From contig QRDG01001991.1 of the NCBI GenBank assembly GCA_012064385.1, forward strand, positions 555,290 to 619,289: DNA of 64,000 nucleotides, given 5' to 3'. Positions 35,114 to 45,213 of this stretch are shown here, one piece after another; the stretch's first letter is position 1; each line of letters starts with the position of its first letter. Position numbers and translations under genes: made by a program. The notes below the pieces were generated by a model that had not been told where the DNA came from, made no database searches, and saw only the letters and a program-made list of their open reading frames with translations. The stretch comes from Puccinellia tenuiflora (Eukaryota; Streptophyta; Magnoliopsida; Poales; Poaceae).

Positions 35114-36232
35114 GAGGAATTAACACTTTTAGTCCAACAAGTTGCACGCTGCGAAGATTTAGTCCCACATCTTGCAAAGTGGACGCCGGTGGTACCACAA
35201 CTTAGTAGAATAAATTTTGCAATGCAGCATAGTAGAATAAATTTCCGTCCCATGTCCATCCGCTCGTCAATTTGAAGAATTTGATGTCATTTTGCATTTT
35301 GGGTCCCTAATCTGTCCTATTCTGTTATTTCCTTTTTCCGTACGAGTCAGCTTATATAGTGAAATTAGAAGGAAAAAGTTAACATGAATAATGGGACCTT
35401 GGATGCACAAATGAGAAAATCAGTTGAACGTGTCAGTTAATAAGTTCAAACAGAGAAGCAGGGAAGGTTCAGTTTTGGCCATACCAACCTGTGGAGCTGT
35501 CGTCGCCGTCATCACCGTAACGCTGGGACTTGGACTTATCGTCGCCGACGTCGTACGACTCCAGTAAACATGATCAGCGGAGCCTTCGTCGTACGATTCC
35601 GACGCGGCCCTGAGATCACCATCCGACGCAGGTGCCGACAGGAGCAGGGACAGGAGATGCTGCTGGGAGGATGGCTAGCCGGGGCCGTCGGATGGAGGGA
35701 GAGCAAGAGCTGGAGGGAGTCTAGGCGGGCCTTCTTGCCTCCGACAACGGAGGATTCGTCGCCGGGACGATCCCGCCGCTTGGGCGTGGTGAGGTGGAGG
35801 AAGTCGCGCTCGACGCAGAGCTTGGACTTGGCGGCATCCGCGGCAGCATCGGCGGCGGGGTTGGGGAAGAGATGGTCGGAGGACGGCGGCACGACGTCGA
35901 GGTCCTTCGATCCATCGGAGTCGTCGTACAAGGCCACCAGATTGAGGATGGATTCACGCCATACAATCACCGGATGGATACTTCGGACTGAAATGCAAAA
36001 AATGCCGTCAAATCCTAACTGACGAGCGAAAGGACCCGGGATGGAAATTTATTTTACTATGTTAGACTAAAGTGCAAATTTTTCGTTTAGTCAATGTCCG
36101 ATGTGGCATGTTTCGGACTAAATGAACTAATTAATCCCGACAACGCAAGTTGTGGTACCACCGGTGTCCACTTTGCAAGATGTGGAACCGAATCGTTCAG
36201 TGTGCATATTGTGACACTAGTGTTAATTCCTC
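35114..36232. mobile_element. Pack-MULE-like Mutator element
   Basis: 1119 bp starting and ending with the inverted repeat GAGGAATTAACACT. The repeat extends to about 95 bp at each side, with TTGCAAAGTGGAC and GGTGGTACCACAACTT conserved. A 9-bp TSD with one mismatch lies at 35105-35113 (GAGATTCGT) and 36233-36241 (GAGATTCGC). No transposase is present. The interior 35470-36030 is GC-rich and coding-like on the minus strand. This is the structure of a Pack-MULE. Confidence 0.85.
35536..35990 (-). pseudogene. Captured gene fragment inside Pack-MULE
   Basis: An open minus-strand frame ends at 35536. It encodes an N-terminal piece (VWRESILNLVALYDDSDGSKD), then an Ala-rich stretch and KRRDRPGDESSVVGGKKARLD, a basic nuclear-localisation-like segment. 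The upstream edge lies near 36000, where the GC-rich block starts. I do not recognise the parent gene. The last 35 residues are Arg-rich and look like out-of-frame reading, so the coding match may end near 35700. Confidence 0.4.
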
Positions 36233-36389
36233 GAGATTCGCGGATCTCGCGGATCCGAGGCCGGCCCATGAACAAAACGTTAGTATCAAAGTTCGAGGTA
36301 GCTCGGCAACCAGTTCTAATTACTGTTATTAACAGATTATTATTACTACAGAGAGACTCCTGAGTCACTACATCACGTACTAGAATCGG

Positions 36390-36850
36390 AGGCACTTAAT
36401 AATGCCTCCAAAAGTCTAATAAATGCCTCAAAAAGGTTTTTGAGGCAAAAAAAAAAGTGCCGCATTTACTCGTGTCGTTAAAAGTCTTTTGTGGCATTTT
36501 CCAATAATGCCTAAAAAGGTGGTCATTTGAGGCAGTTTTGAGTGCCTTAAATGCTACCATTTGAGGCAGTTTTTAATGCCTCAAATGATATAGCAATTGA
36601 GGCAGTTTATAATAGTGCCTCAAATGATATATCATTTGAGGCACTTTTAAGTGCCTCCAAAACAATACCTTTTGAGGCACTTTGGAGTGCCTTAAATAGT
36701 ATACTTTTTGAGGCAATTTTGGGTGCCTCAAATAGTATACCTTTTGAGGCACTTTTGAGTGCCTCAAATAGTATATCATAGGAGGCATTTTAAAAAACTG
36801 CCTTCAAAGGTCACTTTGGGATGCACCCATTTTAGTGCCTCAAAGTTGAA
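36390..36850. repeat. CACTA-2 left subterminal array
   Basis: About ten TTTGAGGCA / TGCCTCAAA units in both orientations at 30-50 bp spacing. Confidence 0.85.
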
Positions 36851-36999
36851 TAAAGGCATAATACAAATACCACAACATGTAGATTCACAGTAATTTGCAG
36901 GTTCAAAAATGAAAGTAATATGTAAGTTCCAAGATCATAAATCACAGTATTATTCAACATTCAAATACATCAAAACAACAAAATATTACAAGTGACTAG

Positions 37000-37221
37000 C
37001 TAACTAGAAGAGTCCCAGGTCCGTCTCGCAGAACCCAGGTCCCAGCCTCCCTCAATCACAGGCTGATAATCATTAACATCACACATAGGACAATCTAAAA
37101 TACACAAAACAATCCAAAAATATTCACACAGTATATGGTGCCAGCCAAATCGATATGTCCAGACTTCCACTTCATAGTCCTCAGGATCATTAGCTACTTG
37201 TGCATCTCCATTCTTTGACAC
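37000..37221 (-). other. Unassigned frame in CACTA-2
   Basis: An open frame of 73 codons with an acidic N-terminal part (NDPEDYEVEVW) and a Cys-containing aromatic middle. No domain is recognised. It lies just inside the left subterminal array and could be the last exon of a captured or transposon gene. Confidence 0.25.
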
Positions 37222-39300
37222 TACAAGAAAACTGAAGGAAAATCAGTGGTATGGTGTTGACTGCTAGTTCACTTGTCAAACAAACTAGCTAGCAAATGAT
37301 AAACAAACTAGCAAGTTATACAAACATATGGCCTTATAAAAGAAAAAAACTAACCCTGACCACTGATCAAGTCCTAGAATCAGAACAAATAGGCAGTGAC
37401 AATATCCAGAGGCAATAGAACTACAAGGGTGAGCTATCAATTATACATGCATCAACACAACTGGACATCAATTAGGTCGTCGGCTCAAAGGTAGAAGCAG
37501 AAATAGCCATGGCATGGCCCTGGTACCTCAAAACTAGAGGAGCTCAAGCGCTGAAGCAAAGCTCACCAAAGAGAATAAGTAGCCGACGACGAGAGAGCAC
37601 CATAGTTACAGCATGGTGAGTCGAGGTAGTCAACGCCAGGGGCCAGCCGAGCCTACCATCGCACGCGGGGCACGAGAGACCATGGCTAGCACAGCAACAA
37701 GAGAGCCGTCGGGGCCGTTGCTAGAACGAAATAGTACAAAAGGGAGAAAAATGTTATTGATCATTCACGAGTAGTAATATGCATCAAAGGTGACACATAG
37801 TAACCAAGAAAAGAACATATATAAGCTTCAGCTAAAAGGCAACATGTTCATAATTCTGAACTAAATAGCACATATATGAAGTATGGATACATGATTCTCC
37901 TAGCTAAGAATAATTGGAGGTATTGCAAACCAGAAACAGCCAAGGTTATACCATGGAGACCATGTGTTCAAGTTCTCGTTAAGTGAGAAAAGGACATAGC
38001 TTATTCTCAATCAACAATTACACAGACTTAAAAATAAATAATGATCATTTCGGGTACTGCCATGCATTCGTAGGTTAACAGCAAAATAATAAAGCATATA
38101 GGAGCGTTAGCATAGCTATTACAATCCATAACTGAAAATGAAAGGTAGCAGGCTTCCAAATTTCAATTGGTGCTTGCATATAGAATTATAAACACCACAA
38201 TAACACTCAAGGACATTGGTGCTTCCGAATTCCATATCTACTTACTCTTCAATAGATCAAGGACATTGACAACCATTAGAAAACACACGGAAAACGTTGA
38301 TACATCGGTGTTACTTTCAATAGATTAAGAGGGGATCATTACTTATTTGGAAACATTGAACTATGACATGCTTAAATATGTGTTGGCATTTGATACACAG
38401 GTATAGCAAGCCATACATGATTCAGACGAATGGAACATGCTCAAGACTTGGCGTCTTCAGACTGTTAAGGACGCTGAGGTTAACATGCGATGCTACATTT
38501 TCAGACATAAATAGTACCGAGCGTAAACTGAAACTATATTTTATCTGTTAGGGAAACGTTATTTCTTATTTTGACTATGTTTTCTCTCAAGAAAAATAAG
38601 GATGCTAAGGCTAACATGCAATGTGCTTGCTTTTTCAGATACTGCAACTTTGCTTCTTTTTTTTCTGGGGGAACTTTATTTCTGTTTTCGACATGGGAAG
38701 GGAAACTTTATGCCTTATTTGATCCTTGCAAAAGGTATTCTCTTACCCGCTTCTTTTCAGCGTCGATTCTCTCCTGCTCTAGTTGCATTTCCCTGTGAGG
38801 TGGAGCAGAGGAAAGAAACTTATATCTTAGCTGTCTTTATACACTAAACTGAACATTGGCTATGTTGAACCCTCTACTTAGACACATACTCAATCAAAAA
38901 TACAAGACATGCAGACTCATGTCTCGGTCAAAGCCACAGACAGCCAACTATGCCTTCAGAAAACATGCCACAAGAAAAATTACTCCACATTCATATGGAA
39001 ATTAATGGTTATTACTTATTGGCCTCTAAAATAAGCATTGCATGAAGAAATTCACCAAGATCCTACAGAGCAAGCGCCCTTTATCGAAGAAGAAAAGCAC
39101 TACGACGGGGAACGCAGATTGGAATTTGCAGGCCAGTGTGTTCACTGTGGAACCAAACAATGAACAAACTTACAAACATGATACATGCATAACATTTTCT
39201 TTGACTCACCCGTTATCTAGAACTTGCATAGCCTATACAGTTCATGAAGAATGCTAGATAATAGATATAGCAGACAAACAACTGCAAGGGAGGAAGTTAC

Positions 39301-39388
39301 TTGAGGACATCTAGGGTGAGCACCGTGGCCTTGCCCTTGGGGAGGAGGAAGTTGCGGTAGAACCCGGCACGCACCTTCATCATGTCCC
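39301..39388 (-). pseudogene. Captured exon of plastid ribosomal protein bL9
   Basis: An 88-bp exon on the minus strand is bordered by an AG acceptor (39389-39390) and a GTAAC donor (39296-39300). It encodes DMMKVRAGFYRNFLLPKGKA and then TVLTLDVL. The V-R-x-G-F-Y-R-N-F-L-L-P-x-G-K-A signature is that of bacterial/plastid 50S protein L9, in the N-terminal rRNA-binding domain. The flanks are AT-rich and intron-like. Neighbouring L9 exons were not found, so only part of the gene is present. Since it lies within CACTA-2, transduplication by the transposon is the simplest reading. Confidence 0.8.
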
Positions 39389-39871
39389 CTTTTTAATCAA
39401 GAATTAATCATCCATGTCATATCAGTGTACTTAGACAAGTACTGAGAATTGGTAGCTAAACCCTGACATCAAGTAAACCGAGAAAATTACTACAGATATT
39501 AACTATCCAAGAACAAAGGAAAAAGGATCTGGCCAATAACCAGCAACTACATACAACCAATGCATATACTCAACGGGAGCAAGTCAATTGTTAAACACAA
39601 GCTAGGCATTATACCCATAAGCAATATAGGCAGCAGCTCTCGCAAATAAGCCTATCTAGCGTCATTGACCACAGCACAGAAATGAGTACCAAATCATACA
39701 GTACAGCCAGTAGTTGGACATTCGTACAAAACAGGGGTTGTCATTTGCTACTAAACTTGAACCTGAGGTTTCATGCAACAAAGCACTAAGAAACTCTCAG
39801 GATTTATTTCTGGAGGATCCGTGAACAGCTGATGTACACAGTGGCCAGTGGCCTCATCCTCAAAAGATCTA

Positions 39872-39995
39872 CTCCCTCCGTTCTAAAATACTTGTCTTTC
39901 ATTTGTCCAAATTTGGATGTACCTATATACAAAAACATGTCTAGGTACATCCGAATTTGGATAAATGGAAGACAAGTATTTTAGAACGGAGGGAG
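39872..39995. mobile_element. Stowaway MITE (124 bp)
   Basis: CTCCCTCCGTTCTAAAATA at the left is repeated inverted at the right, with a TA TSD at 39870-39871 and 39996-39997. It is a nearly perfect hairpin and sits in what would be the intron of the captured gene. Confidence 0.93.
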
Positions 39996-40017
39996 TATCT
40001 AACTAGGACGTGACTTA

Positions 40018-40640
40018 CAGAACAGTGACGAGCGAAGTGGAGGACGGCCGGGGGTAGGAGCAGCAGCACGGCCGCGTCCCCGCCTCCGCACGACCCTCGA
40101 AGACTCCGGCCGCAGAACATCACCGGGGGGAGCAGCGGCGGCCGAACACCGCCATCCCCTCCTCGGACGACAAGTTGCAACGCGTGGCTCGCATCGCCGC
40201 CGTCGACGCCCAAGAGCCGCGCCACACTCCCTCGGCCATGCGAGCGACGCAGGCAGGCAGGTTCGACGGAGCGCCGCGCATCGTACTACCGGTGCACGAG
40301 CGCGCCATGGTTCCTGGGGCGGCGCTGCCTCTATTTTCAGGAGAAATCGCGAGGGGAAAAGCCGCAGGAGCCAGTCGGTGACGGCGGCTCTCCCGTGATG
40401 CGGACGAGCAGGGATGGCGGAGGAGAGCAAACAGGGACAGTCGAGGCGGCGAGCTAGGGTTAGGGTTCCCGCGTGCGAGCTCGATTGGGGGCGCGGGGTG
40501 ACGAATCCCCATCACTACGGCAGGGAAAAAGGAGAGGAGACTAGGGCGGATCTGCGCCGAAGAGCGGCGGCGATGGAGGCAGCCGGAACCGGCCGGAGCA
40601 GAGGGTGGCGACGGCGGCGGCGTCCTCGAGCGTGAGAGAG
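40018..40640 (-). pseudogene. First-exon-like GC-rich block in CACTA-2
   Basis: A GC-rich, CpG-dense block on the minus strand ends in a consensus splice donor (GTAAGT at 40012-40017). It contains an ATG in good context at about 40309 (ACCATGGCG) with an open frame of about 60 codons, and several other open frames. Its position upstream of the bL9 exon suggests a captured 5' exon, from the bL9 gene or another gene. I cannot identify the product, and GC richness alone keeps frames open. Confidence 0.35.
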
Positions 40641-41029
40641 GAAAGTGAGAGAGAGGAGCGAGGGGTTGGGCCGGTAAACTCGCACGGCCGCGCGACCACC
40701 TCGCTGGTTTTTTTTTTTTTTTGAACAACAACCTCGCTGGTTTGGCTCGTTATTTTTAATAACTTTCGTATGGAGAGCTCTGCGCATGCATGGCCGATCT
40801 GATCCTATGCTGGCTGCTACGGAATACAAGCAAAAGTAGCTTCTACGAGCAAAACTAGCTAGCTGGATGAATTGATTATTGTTTTAGCTTCCAGATTCTT
40901 GAGTGCAGCTCACCTGTCGTAGACAAATATTTGCAACTGTAAAATCAATACTTCGTATATTTCTTATATGTAACCCACTCGTACTCATAAATTTCAGTTA
41001 ATCTGTTTAATGACTGGATCGTTGGCTTC

Positions 41030-41075
41030 ATTTTTATGAAATGAAGCTGGGCGGCTCCCTTTTCATCTAAAAAAT
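41030..41075 (+). repeat. Possible LINE 3' tail fragment
   Basis: TTTTATGAAATGAAGCTGGG followed by CGGCTCCC and a short A-rich tail resembles the conserved 3' end of plant LINEs (ATGAAAT...GGGCGGC). Very short and without a checked TSD. Confidence 0.35.
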
Positions 41076-41579
41076 ATATAAATTTCAGTTATAACCACCC
41101 CGAAAACTAAGAAAAGTGTTAGTTCAACTCCAGTTGCAACTGAAAATACCCTGTTGCGACACCATTTGTAACTGAAAACCATCACAGTTACACTTGCAAC
41201 TGGACGAAAGAAATCTCAACATTCTAATCGTATGGTTAGCAAATTAAGCTAATTCTTAGTGGACTGAGAATAGCAAATCCATTAAAGAATAATTGGTAGG
41301 GTCCATCTGTCATGTCGGGTCTGTGGGTTAAATAAAGGGTACGGGTTTGACACCCCCGCACCCGCCTCCGCTAGACCCGACGGGTTTGATTTTTTCCCGA
41401 TAAACAGCCCCGCGGGTATTTTTTACATGACATTCTTTTGTATTTTTTACACAGACCAAAAAGATAGTTGTTTTTGGTGAAACTTTCTACGTTCATATAG
41501 AACATGAATATGTAAGTCGGCAATTTTTTTCGATTTTTCTACCATTTGGAAATAGGTTTTTTGATTAGTGTCTTTGAAT

Positions 41580-42060
41580 GATAATTATTGGAGGCACTAT
41601 TCAAAAGTGCCTCTAAATGAATACTATTTGAGGCATCTAAAAGTGCCTCAAATAGTAACCATTTGAGGCACTTTTTATTAGTGCCTCTAAATGATAGTTA
41701 TTGGAGGCACTAATCAAAAGTGCCTCTAATGATTACTATTTGAGGCACTTTTAAATGCCTAAAATAGTATTCATTTAGAGGCACTTTTTATTAGTGCCTC
41801 TAAATAAAAACTTTTTGAGGCACTATTTCTAAACTAGTGCCTCTATTAATATTTGATAGAGGCACTAATCAAAAGTGCCTCAAGTGCTTACTATTTGGGG
41901 CACTTTTAAGTGCCTCAAATAGTAACCATTTGAGGCACTATTGATTAATGCCTCTAAATAATTTTTTTTTGAGGCAATACTTGTAAAAATGCCTCTAAAA
42001 ATAATCATTAGTGGCAATTTATAATAGTGCCTCTAAGAAAGTGCCTTCAATTGAAGGATG
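41580..42060. repeat. CACTA-2 right subterminal array
   Basis: More than twelve GAGGCACT / AGTGCCTC units in both orientations, the counterpart of 36390-36850. Confidence 0.85.
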
Positions 42061-42210
42061 TGACATAGTGAGTTTCAGTGTCCTGTGATAGCAGGTGAAC
42101 CACTAACGCCTGACAGTGTCAAACAGGTGGTGGCATCGCTCGTCGCAATACAGGTCCAAACACACACGCTAATATAAACAGATACTGACATACTACAGGC
42201 AGATAACGCA

Positions 42211-42801
42211 TCACTCCATCTTGGGTTTGTCGTCAGGGACGCCGGCCACTTCGGGCTGGGCGCCGGCGGCAGCGTCGTCTGTCGACATCATCCTCTTGAA
42301 CTCGTCGAACCCGACGCAGCCGTCGCCGTCCACGTCCACGGAGGCCACCATCCGCTCGCACTCCTCGGCGCTGCACCCTTCCCCGATCCGCCCCAGCACC
42401 TTGCTCAGCTCCTCCACCGAGATGCGGCCGTCGCCGTTGATGTCGTAGACGTCGAACGCGTCGCGCAGCTCCGCGTCCAGGTCGCGCCGCCCGCTGCGGC
42501 GGCCGTGGAAGGCCGCGAACTCGCCCAGGTCCACGAACCCGTCGCGGTTCGCGTCCAGCTCCTCCATCATCGCCCCCGCCTCCCGGTCACCCACGGACTC
42601 GGTGGGGGGCGGCGAGATGGCGCGCGCGACGGCCGCGAGCTCCGACTGGGAGATCAGCCCGTCGCCGTCCGCGTCGAAGCGGGAGAACACCTTCTTGATC
42701 TCCGCGTCGTGGTGTCCCGCTCCCGCCCCGGACAGCGCCGCCGCGGGTTGTTCTGCCTGCTGCGGCCTCTGCATCTGCTCCTGTCCGTTGGTGGTCGCCA
42801 T
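42211..42801 (-). CDS. Calmodulin-like protein with four EF-hands (CML-3)
   Basis: An intronless gene of 196 codons, inverted near-duplicate of CML-1. The ATG at 42801 (GCAGCCATGG) matches the CML-1 start. EF-hand loops lie at about 43-54, 83-94, 120-131 and 156-167, all with Asp-1, Gly-6 and Glu-12. Differences from CML-1 are few: Ser4Thr and Arg8Glu near the N terminus, an extra Ala-Gly, Ala-to-Val and Gly-to-Asp after EF-1, Tyr-to-Cys before EF-4, and an 8-residue tail difference (EVAGV segment). It is a predicted soluble calcium sensor. The duplication covers promoter, coding region and 3' flank. CACTA-2 ends 140 bp downstream of the stop. Confidence 0.95.
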   Translation of the reverse strand: MATTNGQEQMQRPQQAEQPAAALSGAGAGHHDAEIKKVFSRFDADGDGLISQSELAAVARAISPPPTESVGDREAGAMMEELDANRDGFVDLGEFAAFHGRRSGRRDLDAELRDAFDVYDINGDGRISVEELSKVLGRIGEGCSAEECERMVASVDVDGDGCVGFDEFKRMMSTDDAAAGAQPEVAGVPDDKPKME

Positions 42802-43275
42802 GGCTGCTAGCAAATCTTCAAGCTTTTCAGGTGGCTGTACGTAGTGGAGTAATCAAGATTGTGTGAGAGATTTCTGAACTTGGAGCGGGCATGCTCTGGA
42901 GTTTTTATACTGACGAGCACGCGCCGACCATCCCTTTCTTCCCGGATATAGAAGTCACTCCGGCGTGCAGAGTCATACGCGGGGAGCGCTTTCGGCCGGT
43001 GGCGTCGGGCGGCGCGTCGGCCAGGCGTCGCCTCGCGGCAAGGCCCACGCGTACAGCTCGGATCTCGGTGTGAAGAATGCATTTTTTCTTGCCTCTCGCC
43101 GGCAGTTTCCTCGGGATCGAGAGAAGTCGCAGCAGCGTGAATCACCGGCCACGTAGATGTCGGCGTGGAGAACTGAATTGAATAGTCAAAGTGTGGTTGG
43201 TGGTTCTTGGAAGTTGTCGTGAGTTGCTACTGTGAGCCGCTTGGAGATGGATACATGACGACGGGCGGAGTATGC
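42802..43275 (-). promoter_or_regulatory. CML-3 promoter and leader
   Basis: On the minus strand, TATAAAAA lies at 42902-42909, the CGCG box ACGCGT at 43047-43052 and TACGTGGC at 43148-43155. It aligns with the CML-1 promoter up to about 43275 (GTGCATACTCCGCCCG). It keeps about 65 bp upstream of the TATA box that CML-1 has lost. The TRIM-like element begins within about 70 bp of the outer edge of this conserved block. Confidence 0.65.
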
Positions 43276-43339
43276 ACGGTTTTTTTTTTTCCGAAAAAGT
43301 CCAAAACAAACATTGAACTCGTACGACTTAGCTAAGTCC

Positions 43340-44288
43340 GCGCCTATTGAGTTGTCTACCCGACTCGTTGCATAGTCGACACTCGTAGCCGGTTCACGAA
43401 CCTAGTTAGTCTAGTCGGCCCCTCCACGCGGACGTGGGCTCTGGGCTTCACGAGCTTCACTGTTGACTTGGTCCTTGGAATCAGCCCGATGGCCCTAACT
43501 GGTGTGTGTCCCTTCGTCACTTACTGTTGCCACTGTCGTTGGAAATCGACGTGGACGAAATGGCCGAGGACAAAGTGGACGTCGTTGGCTAAAACCGGCC
43601 CCGCTAGAGTCCGCGTTCCATCCACCGCTTGCCCCGCCATGGTGGGCACCAAATGTCGTCGTATGTTACCGAGGTAGCCATATTGCTCGAAGTCGACATT
43701 GAAAGAAAAAATTGTGGTGAAAGGCAACACCAGAACTGCAATGGTACGGGATTGGCATGTGATTTAGTCAGATCCGACCCCTCCATACGAGGTAAAGAGC
43801 TACTCCTGCTTGTGATGTCTTGTGTGGAGTGTGTTTCCCTTTATGTGTGGTGTCTATTCCTCCTTGCCTCTGTCTGTGATTCTCTTGTCTTAGACCTTGT
43901 CCTAGCCTTTTCTTCTTGGTAAATCTTGATCCGACGATGTCTTATATAGTGGCACGACCGGGTTACAAAGATAAAGAGTAATTACTACCCACTACGTTGT
44001 ACATGATGAGAGTTAATCTCTTCATGGAATCGGCGATTAATGGTACACTTGCTGGGATGTAACGTCAGAATGTGCGCCCAAACGCTTGGGCTTCAGTTTT
44101 CTGTGTCTACGGAGCTATCTTCCCGACTCCTTGCATAGTCGACACTCCTAGGCAGTACGGAGACCTTGTGGGTCCAGTCGGCCTCTCTGTGCTCTAGTCG
44201 TGGGCTTTGTGTGCTTCATGATCTTTCACCGTTGACTTGGTCCTCGGAATCAGCCCAGTGGTCCTACCTGGTATTTTTACCTTCGTCA
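43340..44288 (-). mobile_element. TRIM-like LTR element, copy B (inverted to copy A)
   Basis: On the minus strand: first LTR 44288 to 43654 (635 bp, TGACGAAGG...CGACGACA), a 134-bp internal segment 43653-43520 starting TTTGGTGCCCACCATGG (primer-site-like), then a second LTR from 43519 truncated near 43340. A TATA box (TATATAAG) is in the LTR. No coding sequence. The same layout in copy A (1-747) makes a defined short element more likely than chance. Confidence 0.7.
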
Positions 44289-44509
44289 TTGATGCTTTGC
44301 CATGCCCCCAAGGTTACAAAGTGTCCGCCTTTACTAAATTTGTTGTGGAAGATAGCAAAAAAAAGTGAAACATGTGAGCCAACACCTAGAGCATTTGGGT
44401 GAAGCTGGCAATAGAATCTATTAAAAGCTTGCTTGTTTCCTTTGTCCTTAACTGGTACCGCTTTATCATGGTTTTCTTCTTTAGCGCTTGCATCTATTAA
44501 TACTTGGTT

Positions 44510-44866
44510 TCATTGAGGGGGAAAGTCCATGAACATTTTAATTCACTATGATGTTGAGCCCAAGTTGTCATATCTTACATCGGTTAGGTAAAAACATGAT
44601 GAATCGGTCACCTATCGATTACATCAAAAGTTTTAAAGATACTAGAAACCGATGTTATAGCCTAGTGATAACTGAAAGAGACTTGATGAATCTTGTTCTT
44701 AGCTTTATACGAACTCACACTAAAGAGAAACTAGATGGTTATGAATTCTTAATTGTTGACCATGGTTTGCAAAGAGCTTTGGCTGAGGTAACCCAAATCA
44801 AAGAGCTTGAAGAGGTTCATATGTCTGAATCTGATTGTCCTTACATGCGTGTACTCACGGGCGGAT
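44510..44866 (+). pseudogene. Gypsy gag relic
   Basis: An open frame with SPIDYIKSFKDTRNRCYSL followed by VITERDLMNLVLSFI resembles the Retrotrans_gag domain of plant Gypsy polyproteins (the ...F...R..R..C.SL...ERDL.. pattern). It is cut at about 44866 by an unrelated inverted-repeat sequence. Flanking pol is absent. Confidence 0.7.
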
Positions 44867-44868
44867 CC

Positions 44869-45018
44869 AAGTGCACCTAGGGGCGTGCACAGGACACCGG
44901 GTAAATTTTGTTTTCTTTGTAAAATAGCAATTTTTCACATAGTGTGCCACCCCAAAATGATTTTTGACAGCTGTGGCACCACCATGCACCCTGATCACCA
45001 CTTCTCTAGCTCTGCCCC
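44869..45018. mobile_element. Inverted-repeat element, GGGCGGATCC...GCTCTGCCCC type
   Basis: About 150 bp with imperfect inverted ends. The inner part has CAGGACACCGGGT, also found at 52037-52050 at the head of the large AT-rich repeat, so the two are probably related fragments. It interrupts the gag relic. Confidence 0.45.
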
Positions 45019-45142
45019 TTAAATAAAATATTGGTTGTTCAAACCGCACAGTCTTAGGGTGTGAACGATACCACTTCGGTCAATTAATGGCAAGCCGTGA
45101 TATTTATGTAGAAGGGAAAAACAAGTGGGAGAGGAGTGCTTT

Positions 45143-45213
45143 GGGCCCGTTACACTTGGAGTGGCCTTTATGCCATGCTCACACCAGGGCCCGTTACACT
45201 TGGAGTGGCCTTT
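45143..45213 (+). repeat. Short tandem duplication, 26-bp unit
   Basis: GGCCCGTTACACTTGGAG and the following GTGGCCTTT occur twice, about 45 bp apart. Confidence 0.8.

Larger units (their letters stand above)
36366..42070. mobile_element. CACTA-2, 5.7 kb, carrying gene fragments
   Basis: Ends CACTACATCACG... and ...TGTGACATAGTG (23 of 30 terminal bases pair) with a perfect 3-bp TSD AGT at 36363-36365 and 42071-42073. Subterminal arrays of TTGAGGCACTTTT / AAGTGCCTC occur at 36390-36850 and 41580-42060. I found no transposase. The interior has gene-like pieces on the minus strand: a bL9 exon (39301-39388), a GC-rich first-exon-like block ending in GTAAGT (40018), and an unassigned frame (37000-37221). 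A Stowaway MITE sits at 39872-39995. Confidence 0.9.

Noticed and set aside
37219..37232. CACTACAAGAAAAC, like the end of another CACTA element
   Set aside because: No matching inverted end or 3-bp TSD partner found; it is inside CACTA-2 and may be chance.
40120..40731. 203-codon minus-strand frame in the GC-rich block of CACTA-2
   Set aside because: It begins at a poly-Lys stretch from a T-run and has no domain; reported only as a possible captured exon.
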